Positions 43,102 through 56,239 of a DNA stretch of 64,000 nucleotides are shown here, in pieces. The notes below the pieces were generated by a model. That model worked only from the letters and a program-made list of their open reading frames with translations. It did not search any database and was not told where the DNA came from. The translations under genes were made by a program, and so were the position numbers. Source of the stretch: Beta vulgaris subsp. vulgaris (Eukaryota > Streptophyta > Magnoliopsida > Caryophyllales > Amaranthaceae). The stretch lies in NCBI RefSeq assembly GCF_026745355.1, contig NC_079202.1:5969629-6033628 (forward strand), in the 5' to 3' direction. The first letter of the stretch is position 1, and each line of letters opens with the position of its first letter.

Positions 43102-46100
43102 ATGGAAGATATTGGATTGAGAGTGTCGGATTATTCCTCCATGCTAGCGCAGATGCCAGTACTCTTGGCGTCGCTAAAAGATGAAGATCCTGGTGTAGTG
43201 CGTCAAGCTATTGTTAATGGCATGAAATTCTTCCATTCTATTCTTCAGGAGTTGGTTCATCAGGTCTGTATCTCTCTTCCTATTCTCTCGAATTTTGAGC
43301 AATAGAAATGAAAATATGTCAATCATCACAATTTTATTGCATGTTAGGTTGAGTTTTCTTTTTCCAAGGGTCAAATGTGAGCAATTACATTAGGGTGCTA
43401 TCCTCCTCCTTTCAGAATTGTTGTATTTTCTCACATTTTGCTTTCTTTTCTAATTCTTCCCCTCACATTGCTGCTGCATATGAGAAGTCAGGTAGAAATT
43501 TCTGATTCATGTATTGAGTGTTGCAGTTTCATCAACATGGTAAAGTTGAGAGATGGGCTGAGGAGATATGGATGCATATGATCGAGTTCAAGGCTGCAGT
43601 ACTTTCTCTTGTTTTTGAGGTAATATCGTTGCATTCTTTTTTCACTGAATTGATTACATTGTCATTTAATTAGGAAGGTTTTAGTTTTTAATTAATCGCT
43701 AAATTTTCTACTATGCTGGATGGATTGATGTGGATTCCGGTGTTTTTTCACGTTTTGTGCTTCTTCTATATGTTTTTTTTATCGAACTGTATTATTTATC
43801 TGTTCAGTTTTTATAAGGGCGGTGTATTTTTTTGAATATTTTCTGCATTTAACTAGTTCTAATCTGAAAAGGGTAGTATCAGCTCTGTAGCTCTTTTTGC
43901 GAGAGTGAAGTTGAAAATAGCCTTCCTGATAGCCACCTGCGAGAGTCTTAGCTGTAAGAATAGGACATTGCTGATGTCTGATTATGTGTTGGTGAAGCCA
44001 CTGTTTTTGGTCTTTGGCATACCAGGATCTGAGACAGCATAAGTAAGAAGCAGTTCAGTTGTTCAGCTGTCCATTAGATTCTACTATTTTAGTCTTGTTG
44101 TTTGTGAGGTTTTAGTTATTCCATGGTCCTACAGGTAAATCCTTTTATGCACTGACATTGTGAGGTAAATATTTGAAGGTAGGCCCTGTTTCCCATGTTT
44201 ACAAATGATTGTTTCTCTAGGAATCCAACTTAATAAGATTTGTTGTATAGTCAGCCAGTAAGGTCTCAGATATCCAGTGGACGTACACCTAAGAGGTAAC
44301 TTAGACTAATATTGCTAGGTAACCGTTTTAGATCTTACGGCTCTACCTATGAGGAAATTTGAATGCCAAAAATATTCACTCTTCAGCAGCTTTCCGTGTT
44401 TTTGTATGAGCACATAAAGTTTGAAGGTAAATGGATTTTGCTTATTGATTATTCCTGGCAAGTTTTCTGTGTTTTCAATTGTAGAATCAATAGGATTGAA
44501 TAATGATTCAAATATTGCTGATGTGGAGTTCCATACTAGTGGGATGTCTCGTTTAACCATTTTGTTGACATGGAGTGCAAGATTTGAATTTTAAGTGCTT
44601 TATGACATTTATCCTTTTTCTGATTTTGTTATTTTCGGTTGAACCTCTCTTCTGTAGCCGATTTCTGTGGGGACAAGGTTATTGGCGCTGAAGTTCATGG
44701 AAACTTGCATATTGCTATTTACTCTAGATGCAGCTGATACTGATAGACTGTCCTCAGGAGGTAATCCATTTGAAAAGAAGATTTGGTTAGTTTCTAATAG
44801 CCAACATGTTTGATTTTCATATGTGAGTAATGATTCTTGCCCTCTGACTGACGCTCTCTGAATTGTTCGTCCTTTTGGGCAATCACCTTCATCTTGTCAC
44901 TTTTATTTCTAGTTGAGTTTGATATCTTTGTGATGAAAAACATTTCATATTTAATATTGTAGATGTTATCATATGCCATGAAGTTTCTTCGAAACTTGCC
45001 TTTGTATAGTGAGTATTTTTCATTCAACCTTTCTTTATGTAGGAAATAAATGAACTGTCTGCATTTAGCATTCCTATCTAGGTATATCTTTGATTAACGT
45101 TGAGATCTGTGGAGCCATTATTGCCGGCTGTTACTATCTCTTATCTGTGCAAATTGTTTTATACCTTTCTCATCTATTTATTTAGGCTGTAATTTGCTGT
45201 AATGGCTATGACAGGAAAGGAGCACAGATTCAACGTCTCATGGGTTGCTAGTGGCCATCCAGTTCTAGATCCAGCTGAACTCATTTCAGAAGCAAATAGG
45301 CTGTCCACCAGTTTACTAGACATGTTGCAATCATCTAGTAGCATTCCTGGTCCATTGACAATTACTGTTGTCAATTGGTAAGTTCCTTTCTTCTGTTCTT
45401 CCTTTTTTAATATTTCTGTTTTATATAAACATGTTAAGCTGCAGAGTATACCTGGTTACTTGTATATTTCCCATATTTTGCTTGTTGAAGAAAGTGAAAT
45501 GATTAAATGGGAAGAAAAAAGTAAAAGGAAGAATGTTTTTAATATTTTGATAAGCAGGGTTTCTTCGGCTTGTATATGTGAGCATGGCTTTAGCAACTCT
45601 AGGCTGATGTTCAAGGGACTTGAGATTTGAGTTCTTGTGTCATCCTTGTAATCAGTTGTGTAGACGATTCGAGGATTGTCCTAGTGTCTGTTCTTGAATT
45701 GTATGATGCATCTTGAACCTGTGTGTTCATGTCTGGCTTTGGAATTTGAGGTTTACTTATGAGTATCAAACTTGAGTTGTGGAGATTAATCACCTTGCTT
45801 CCTTGAAGGATACAGGGAAGTCTTAAGTATGCAACCTGGCAAAGAAACCTGGAGACTGCAAAGTGAAAATTACACTCTTTTGAGACTTCTGTATTTAGAA
45901 TTACTGGTGATCTTGTACCGATATATCTTATCCATATCTTTGAAATCTTTTGAGGAGAACTCCAATAAGCTTGTCAGGGTAACTGGCTTGGTGTTTGGAG
46001 TTTGCTTTCCCAGCTCTTAGATTACTTTGTAGAATGTGGTTTGTTATGAGTATTTCCTCTCAATGTCTGCAACTCTGCAAGCTCTACTGAAGCTTATATC

Positions 46101-49100
46101 TTGTTGGGTGAAATTGGTTTTTTTGTTTTACATATTTAATCATCGATTTGGTTCTGTTTGTAGTCAATGCCTATCTTTTTGGATCTTTGATTGACTTTTA
46201 TGCAACTTCTGAATCCTCATGGTTACATCCTTGAACAATTATAAAATTTTCTAGTGATTTTGAATTTGTGGTGCGTGGACTGTTTATCAATTGGATGGAG
46301 CATCCAAACGGGGTGCTTGGATTTTCTTCTGGTGGCCTTGATCTTTTATTATCAATTTGTGATGTAGAGTTAGATCGTAAATCCAGAGTTTGGACAATGT
46401 GTGGAATGTACATTTCCATTCAGGAACTTGCTTGGCACTTTTGGAAGTATACTTTTTATCTTGTTTGATCTGATGAACGTCACATGGTAATGACGTCTTA
46501 CCTCTTACTGATGTCATTAATTGTATTTAGATTGATTAAGGCATCGAACATCTGTACATGTATATGGATACCCTGTTTCTTTTCAAAATGATTGAATCAA
46601 AACTCTGAGCAGGTCTAGTACCAGATCAACTTCTCTTATGTTGTATTAGTGCAGCATGCTGGTCAGCATCTTTGAATGGCGTTAACTGGCATTGGGTAAA
46701 TCCTTGAAGCTGCTGCTTTAATTGGTCAGATCAAGAGATGGGGCTAGACAATATTAGGCTGCACATTTGTTCAGTGTTTGGTCCTAGCTGGTGTGAATTC
46801 TGTTGGACAGCAATAGGAAGCTAAAATGGTGTATGAGAGAGCACTTCGTGTTTTGAGAGGAATTTGGTGTTCAAGCAGCAGTCTTTGTTTTTACGAGTTT
46901 AAGGGCCATTTATAGGCCAATGTTGTAGGTTATGCTGCTATGTTTGCTCACAGCTGTTAGTTGAGTTGGTTTTTCCTTTTAATGGATGTATATATACTTT
47001 TCACTGTCCATGCACATTAAATACCTATAATAAATAAATATTTTGTTTGCTTGTTATAGCGCATGCTGGCCATTGCTTATGTATTGTGCTAAGAGCTAAT
47101 TTTATCGTAACTAGTGTTTGATAAAAGGGCCAATCAGAACTTTGTATGTTCTTCGATTACAAATCTCTCGAGTCTTGGCTTGCAAATAACTTTTAAAAAG
47201 CTTCAGATGTCATCAACTCTTGCTTGAATATGTCTAAAATTTCAAATAAGATTATTTTGTCAATAATGGGGACAAAATAAACCACTAATCTCATTTAGCA
47301 AGCTTCATGTCATTCGTTGCACTCGATATATACAGTTCCTGTCGTCTTCCTAGTGTTGTTTTCCAAAGGTTAAACTGATCCTTCTTTTCAGTTCTCACCT
47401 ATGTAAAATGAAGGAGTTCTGCAGGGGTACTCCTAAAAAATTTGCGGTTACTAGTTTATCGGTGATTTAAGTATAGGGGTTTTGGACTTAATCTTTGTCT
47501 CTTTGTCAGGGTCTGGGATTTGGTTTGAGATTGTTGTCTCTTAAGTTGAAAATGCGGTTCAGTTGAGTAATTACTGTAGACTGGGGATAGTTGCCAGGTA
47601 CTGGTGTCAAAAACTTCAGTTTGTTTTCCTTGTTTTGATCTTTCATTATTCCTCAAGAGATAACAGCTACCATTGATGAATGGGATGAGAGAAGAAATCT
47701 TTCAAGGTACTGCTCATTTCTAAAGGATTTGTTCTTATTTTAGATGATGCAGGGTATTTTCTCATTATGAAAAACTCGAGGAAAGATAGCTAGAAACTGC
47801 TATTCAACCTTAGAACAGAACCGTATATCAGCCATGAAGCTTCATTGCATAGATCAGTACTTTTTCCTTGTAGTCAAATAATGCTGGAGTATTTCAGTGG
47901 TTAGCATTTGGACTGTCTATTTTTTATCTTTTACCCGTGGAAAGCTGGATGAGTATTTTTGTATCTAGAAAACCATGGTTTATCATAGGAGTTTTAGGGT
48001 TTAATTAATAAGGGTGATGATCTGCCAGTGGCTACTTCTGCACCCGAGGGAGCTAAATAGTCAGTGTGTGCTCAGCCCCATATGAGAGTGCTCAGCCCGT
48101 ATGAGAAGCCCATGATTGTTCTCTTCTGGACCCTAAAATTCCTGAAAAAAACTGAGCTGTGTACGAAATTTTGGTGATTGGACTTGTTGTTCTATCTATT
48201 GATTTGTTTCCTGCATTGGGCTCATGCTACCTGCTTGAGGTTGTAGGATATTTGCATCAGAGAAATGCCAACCTACTTGCATTTGTTGGCTGATAACATT
48301 GTCGATGTAAGTTTACTGGCAAAAAAAAATAAATCTAAATTAAGGCCTCAGTACTTAGTTAACAGTGGTCATATGTGATCATATGTGCCTATCTGTAAAT
48401 GATATATCTTTCTCCGCAAAGGAAGTGGCAAAGCAACTTAGCTGTAGGGAAGTTCTTTGAGGTGGCCTTAGTTTTCGATTAAGTGACTTGCAGCTTCATG
48501 ACTGAACTGCTTAAGGTGATGGAATGTAATTGGTTCTGCATCTAAAGTTAATCACGACTCACGAGTGCTGGTTGTGGTGCCAAGATTTGAAACTTTAGTG
48601 GTTATTCATTCATCTGAAAGAACTAAGAACTTCAGGAAATTGTTTTGATCGACAGTTATACAAAATTACAATTCTGTAATTGGGCTTAAATTTTATTTCA
48701 TTTTCTTCTCCAAGATAACAAAGAGAAACAGGTAACAAATTTAGCCAAACCCAGTCTTATGTGTTTAACTGTGGTGGGAGATACAGTCGTAATTTGTTAT
48801 AATATTACTGTAGCTCAATAAAGGTAGTGACCCAGAATGTAACTGTGTGCAGAGGAGAACCATGTGGCTTGCTTCAGTGATTGAGTGTTGTGAATAAGTC
48901 TTCTACCTTATGTGCTCTGTTCTGCGCAGTGCAGGAAAACTCATGTGCCTGTAGGGTCTAGATGCTCAATGCTCAATGCTGTAATTCTGTATTTTGATAT
49001 GAATTATCTAGCAGTTGTTGCTGATTTAAATATGAAACGTTGTCATTGATGAATATTGTAAATGACAAAGTTGCCAATCTGGCTTTTATGTCGTAAATTT

Positions 49101-52100
49101 ATAGATAACTTAAAATTGGAGATTAAGCATATGGCTTTTTATACTTGTGTATATTCTCTTTTGTATAGTAAGTGATGTGCCTTCTTTGGTAGCTTTTCAA
49201 CTCTAGATACTCTTAGATGGTTGTGTTCCGGCAGAACTTGTTACATTCTATCCCTCTGAGGCACTTTGGTATTGCATTTTTAAGGGTTTGAACCTGTAGC
49301 CTTCGTTTCTGCTTTGATATTTTCGATTAAATATTTGTGTGCTATTGATGTCTTGGTCGTTTAGCTGTACCATCGATGGATCCGAAGCAGAATTTATTTG
49401 AACATTTGTTTGCCTTCATTACCTTTTGCTTGGAATTCCAGCTGTCTTAGTTTCATGGAATTATATATTTTGTAAATTTATAATAGTTAAGAGCAATAGA
49501 GATAAAATCTTGACTCATGTAGCTGACACAGTTTTATGAAATTAAGGTTCTGACGATTTTGTGGTGTTGCTGTTTATATCTGTACAATTTATCGTTGTTA
49601 CTAGTCTCGGCTAGTTAGGCAGGCTGTTAATATCTTGAGCATGTTGAACCTCCCCAATGACTAGATAATGCTGGCATGTGATTGTTGCAAAATCCCCATC
49701 GGGCACTTAATGGATTATGTATTTTTATGTAGAGGCTCTATTGTTGATGGGCGGATGTAGAGGATATTTCTTATGTGCTCACTGGGCGGGAGAGACTATA
49801 TTTTAGGACCTTCAAGGATTTGGGAAGTTATAGTTTTTGTGTGTGCCTATATTGTGGTTGAGAATATGAGCTGGTGGTTTAATAGCAGGTATATTTAGCA
49901 GGGATTTTTTGTCTGGTAGAGTAGTATTTCTTGCTTTTCCCAGGTGATTTTCTGTAGGTTTAGTTTTGGGTTTGTTTTAACTGATATACAGCATATTGGC
50001 TCATAACTTTGTGAGTTTTTCTGAGTGGACTTTTCGGTCCTCTTTTTGATTTACCTATTTCTTTTCTCTTATCAATGAAGATTGATATTTATAAAGTAAA
50101 GTACCCATTACATCACTGCATTATGATGCATGATCACCTGTGATCCCATGCTATTGGGCTATTTATTGTGAATTCTGAATTCTTCTTGGAAGTTGAAACT
50201 CATGTTGATTTTTTTCATGATCCTTTTATTTGTTTCTTCTTCTTTCTTATTTTTTGGGGTTCTGTTTCCCCCTCTTTCTTTGACGAGATTGGTGAAGAAG
50301 ACTCTTTAGCACACCCCAAATTATTTTGTTGAATGGGACTTGAACCCCAAAGTTTTGGTTGGGAATTCTGTAGTGTAATCACTTGATTTCGAGGACTATG
50401 GCTTCGTTTTGTTGTGTGCACTAAGAGGTGCTTTTGGTCCACAGTCCATTTACTCGGATATATATTTCTCTGGGGTAGTTTTATGCAATATCTTTAGGGA
50501 GTTATCATTCGTTAAACACTGTTCTTTTAGCTGCCACAATAATACAATTGGGAAAGAAGACTGGGTATTTGCACTACCTGCTGCTTTCGTTTGAAATACT
50601 TCTAGAAAATTTTCCTTTCAGTTTGCTTGTTTCTTCTTCTTTTTTTTTTTTTGGGGGGGGGGGGGGGGGGGAGAGGGTGTTGGGAGACGAGAGGAGTGGT
50701 GAGGTTTGGTAGGCATTCCTTTGCATAGTGCATTTAAACATATGTGTTGAAATGGTAAGTTATGTGCCTTTGTTCTATGTTCCGTCTTTTTTGTTTTTGT
50801 GAGTAAGTCTTATTTTTGCAATGCGTGGTGAGGGCTTTTTTTGTGCCTGTGGCCCTTTTTCTTTTTTTTACTTTTTTATTTTGTGGTTGAAGCCATCTGC
50901 TAGAGAGTATGATGATTTTGTTTGCTCGTGTGGTGAGGGCTTTTTGTTTGCCTGTTGCCCTTTTTCTTTTCTTTTTTTTCCTTTTTTCTTTTGTGGTTGA
51001 AGCCATCTGCTAGAGATTATGATGATTTTGTTCTAATCCCTTGATTTTTATGTGGGACATTCCTCCATCACATTCTTGTACCAATATATATTGTTCCTCT
51101 TGCAAGAGAGAGAAATATTGCTATTATTTTAACCAGAGTTGTCCATATGATTCCAACTTCCAGGTCATTGCTCATCTCTAATCTTGGTTTATCGTAAATG
51201 CAGTTTGGCATCTATTGCAAGAAAGAGACCGGGGCACTATAGTCAAGTTTTATCTGCACTTCTTAACTTCCAGTCAAACTCCGAAACAAGAGGAGGTCAT
51301 GCTGCTAGTCTACAGTATTCTGTAAGGAGTGCCTTATTGGGGTTCCTGAGATGTACACATCCAGCCATCAGCGAGGTACTAATGTTTTGATTTTGCAAGT
51401 GTGATTGGACGATATTTCTTGTAACTGCTCTTCCTAGTGTAAATTGAAACTTGCATCAGAGGTCTTCAGAGTATAAAATCATCTCATCGTTTTCCATGAC
51501 TTGTTGACATTCTTTATTTTGCCTAGCACATTAGGTTTTTGAATGAAGCATAATATGTGCTGTTACGCTATACGTAGTATATCAGTATTTTGTAAGTTGT
51601 AACAGCTTTTCAGCTTGCTGTGTTTCCATAAAGAGTTAAGGAGGTCAAGGAGATGGTCAAATTCTCTATCTTTATCGATTAATTGTCTCTCCGATCCCCA
51701 CGGCAACATTATGTTTCGATCTCTTATGACGATTCATGTTAGCACCCCCCCACCCTCAAAACCATTTTGGGACCAAGGTTTTGTTGCTGTTCACCGTATT
51801 GTGAAGCCAGTTCTAATTCTTCCTTCTTTTAGTTATATAGTTTCTGTTCTTTGTATGTCTTTTGTTCTTCATCAATTTTTCCCTCTGAACTAGTATAGGT
51901 GTGTCTCTGTGTATAGTGTTTATTATCGCTCCCATGCTCAAAGGATGATTTACACTCTCGTCTGATAAGGTGTATATTTACTTTCTTAGTCCAGGGACAG
52001 ATTAGTTGAACGTCTGCGCAAAATGAATGCTGGTGATGCTGCTGATCAAGTTCTTAGACAAGTTGACAAAATAATGAGAAATAATGAGCGTTCTTCACGT

Positions 52101-55100
52101 GAGGCTCGGGTTGCTAAGGTATTGATTTCTTCTCTTTGAGATATGACACGTGTTGTTAAGAGATTGATGAGAATATCCTTGCAGAGAGCAAATATGGTAT
52201 TTTCGCTTCTCCAACATATGAATAAAGTTAGTCTTAGATATGCATGTATAAATTTGGTCATACATATACCATTATGTAAGCAGTGAAAGGGCATCAATCT
52301 TGTACCTTCAAAAGAAATTAGGATCTTTCCTGCTTAGTGCTTAGTCAAGTCTTTGACTGTGGGTTGCGGAGTTCAGTATTTGCTGCTTCTGCACTGGTTC
52401 AATATTGAACATAATCGTTCAGCATGAAATGCATTTTCTAGTGACGTTACGGGATTATGAGGTCATTCCATCTTGTTTGCGTAATTACATTTTAGAGGTT
52501 TTGAGCTTACTACGATTGGGATATTAGGCTGCCAGCTGCAAAACCATTGGCATTGCTCGTGGTAGTGGTTGCACAACTGCACCTGAGGTGTAAGGCCTTG
52601 GATATGGATGCGCTGCTTCTCTTTCATCTCTGTTGGGACAGTGTTAGATATGATGGCTATGTGCTGCTTCCTTTATAGAAGACTAACAAGTCTCTAAGAA
52701 TTATCTTTATAGTGAACTAAACTTCAAAAGAGTAGCAAATATATGTGATTTATAGAATTTGCTGTAGTATTTACAAGATAAGTATCACAATATATATATG
52801 GAGTTCTGACTTTTTCGGTGTTGCTTCTCTCCTTTATAAGAAAGATGATGATATTGCAGAATTCAAGCGCTGGTCGTGGTGCTAGGGTTTAAATGATGCT
52901 TGAAAGTGGAAACAGAATTATTTGATTATATTTCGTAATCTGTTTCAACTTCCATTTTGTGGACAGTAACATCTGCATTTAGGTTTAGTGATTATCAGGG
53001 AGAGCCGAGAAGGGGCTGATGGCATTTAATATCGTAGGGATCTGGTCTATTCATATGGTATCAAAGTGGAAAAGTTATCATTGTCGAAATTTCATATTCG
53101 GTTGTTGATTTTCTCCTTTGTTTGTGCATGCAATGACTGTATAGGTCTCTTTCATACACGGTACATTTTTGATAATCTGATTTCTGATGTTCAGGAAGAA
53201 AAGCCACCAACCCAGGTCCCCTTTTCAGGGGATCCAGTAAAGAGGAAGCTGTTGCCCTTCGACAATGAAGAGCCTGACAATGGTCTTGAGATGGCTTCAA
53301 AGCGTATGCGTTACACTTCTAATGGAAAATCTTCTGATCTTGTTCAGATTCAAGTGTCTGTTGATGATAATACTTTAAAAGATATCTCTTCTGAAGTTCC
53401 TTTGGTGAATAACAATGTGAACCCTGTTGAACAAATGATTACTGTCATTGCTGCATTACTAGCAGAAGGAGAAAGGGCTGCTGATTCTCTTGAACTTTTA
53501 GTATCTCAAATTCACCCTGATTTGTTGGCTGATATTGTCATTACCAATATGAAGCATTTGCCAAAGACTGCACCTTTAGCAAAGCAGGGAGTACCCTCAA
53601 GTGCACAGAGTGTTCCTGTCGCGAGTACTGTGCAAGGGGCTGATAGCTCCACAATGCCTGTCAATTCATCACTTTCTGCACAACAGGGCTCCATTTTTGC
53701 AGCAGCTACAGTTAGCACATCTCTTCCTGATCTCTCTGGTTCAACTAATCTCCAAGTAGATGCTAGACGCGATCCAAGAAGGGTAGGTCTTGTACTTTAA
53801 GTGACAATAATGGTTTGGCTCACACATAAGAAGGTAGTATGACAAATACTGGGAATGGGTATTTTGGAAATAAGGCTAAATGGCTAACATGTTAGATAGC
53901 TAACTCATGGTAAAACAATTATAAGTTAAGATCCTTATATTTTTACTGGCCCCATGTCATTCTATGTTTTCTATTTCAAGAATATGTTTGTCAATTCACT
54001 GGCTGGTAGAAAATAACATGTTAGATGGTCATAGTATATGTGGTCTAGATGGATCTGGCGAGAAGGGAGGTTGACTGCAAGACCCACATGTCAAGCAGGG
54101 ACGAGAATTGAAGCTGGAAAAAGAAGGGCCTTTTTGCGGAGGAACTTCACCATTCACCAGGAACTTGGTGGTTAAACTTTATTGTGCTGATGCCGAATAG
54201 TTGGGTTTAAAAACCTAGGGATTCGATACAATTAATTAATACAGAATAGAGTAGGTAGTGGGAACTGAACTCCCATCGTCACCACCAATTATGATGAATG
54301 GATATAGTCATCTGTCAATAAGTTCTTTTAAACTGGGCCATTTATCCTCGAGTCTAAAAAATCTATCATTTGGTTTATGGATGTTTTCGTTTCTCGTACA
54401 GTGACTTTTAGGCCTTAGCTATAGGGTTTTGAAAAAGTGCCTAGCAAAATAGATTCTTAACTTTGGGAGAAGGGTTACAACGTTTAGCTGTAAAAGATTA
54501 AATAGAGTTGATACCAGTGACTTACAAGTTATAAGAGTTGATATACCGAGTCTTTTGTAGATTAAAATAAGTTGATATATCTAGTCCTTTGTTATTTAGA
54601 ATAAGACGACATCTGGAATTGATAGGGCGCTTTCTATTTTGAGAAAGGCTAAAAAATTTCAATTTTTATTTTAAGTTAGAAAGTGACGGAATAAATTGGA
54701 TTAAGTGGAAATTCTTTTCTCGGATAGTTACGTCAAGGTTTATCTGCAACGTTGGAAGCTGAATTGCTCTTTCGCCTGCTTCATTTCTCTAGTGTCCTAC
54801 GCATAGAAGAACAATACCAATTCATCCCATTTCATATGTAAATGTCAGCTATTGTGGAATACTAAAATGTAAGCTAAGTGGTCAGATAATGTAGAATGTA
54901 GGGAGCAATTAGCTTGCCTTCTCTGTTGAATTTTGCAATCATAAGTCATAACTATTTCGCAGTTATTGTGAATCAGTACGGAGTGATATATCTGGGCCTG
55001 TTATATGTTTTTCTGATGTCAGGGAAATTTCATGTTACTTTCTTCACACTCAGGTTGTTGTGGCTTATTTCAGGATCCCCGTCGCTTGGATCCTAGGCGA

Positions 55101-56199
55101 CTTGCCGTAACTGTTGAAGCTCCATCAGTTCCTGTTGCAGAGGAGGCTCCGCATGTGTCATCTGTATTTGAAGGTCCTGCTTCTCTAAATAAACCCGCTG
55201 CATTTATGTCAGCACCAATCACCGACCACATATCTCCGAGTTCTGTGCCAGATGCTGAAGTTGATGCGAAAAGTATGAGAATTCTTCTGGTTCCTGAGAA
55301 AGAAGAAATAGTCAAAGAGGAGGGAGTCGATGAAGCCAGGGATGTATCATCAAGTTCAGAAGTTAATGTGCTTGTTGCTCGTGCAGTCTCGCCTGATCTT
55401 GCAGACAATGAGAGTTCCATCACCCCGCCATCTTTGGATATTGAATCAATAGATGCAGCAAGTTCTCAGTTTGTCCAAGAATCTGATGATGATTCTTCAC
55501 CCACTTCAAATGCATCTGCATCGGAAGACACTTGTGAGGACTTACCCGAAGTTCCATCTTACCTTTATTTAACAGAAAAACAGAGGCAAACATTGAGGAA
55601 ATCGGCAGTTGAACGGATTGTGAAATCATGCAAACAGTTCAAAACCAATGACTTTTGCAGGAGTAGGATGTCACTACTTGCTCGATTGGTCTCTTGGGTA
55701 TGGAGACTTCTCATTTAAGTTTTATTGGATGTTGTCCATGACAAGTCTTTTTTTTAGTGCTGTGTTGAGCTTGATTACAACTGAGCTAATTTTGAGCTCA
55801 CTCAAAGAACCATATTTGAGTTGAACTTGAGCTCAAAAGTCTTTAGATCGAACCTGAATCGCTTGTATTTTTATATTCTCAATCTGTCCATTTTAGCTTG
55901 ACTCTTCTACTTGCCAATGTCTACATTTTTCTGCGAAAGCCTTAAAACTGATGGAGATCAAGTCGTTGGATTGTGTTGAGTTCTCAATAATAGTTGGAAT
56001 ATATGACCTATTAAAATTGTTATTCAAATTAAATAATTGAGTAAAAATTTCAGGAATAAAGGAGTTGATGCTTTTTATGATGTAACAGTGATTGGAATCA
56101 GACAACCCTCCAAATATGTAACGGACATTTTTTGAAGTCCATATTAATTATCATAGAGTTAAAAATCATAAGCCAATAATACAAAAAGGAGGGACTATG

Positions 56200-56239
<40 letters not shown>

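Larger units (their letters stand above)
45378..51203 (+). other. Symplekin intron 4, 5.8 kb
   Basis: The donor is G|GTAAGTTC and the acceptor AAATGCAG. The flanking exons join in phase to give a conserved CLASIARKRP reading. Only short random frames occur inside. It holds a T(12)G(19) homopolymer junction at 50641-50671 and a roughly 105-bp imperfect direct duplication at 50828-51035. I saw no complete transposon. Confidence 0.85.

Noticed and set aside
46198..46517. Overlapping short open frames in intron 4 as a possible nested gene
   Set aside because: Under 80 codons, no domain, and no splice partners or promoter evident.
53512..53718. Minus-strand open frame inside symplekin exon 7
   Set aside because: It is the shadow of a long conserved plus-strand exon.
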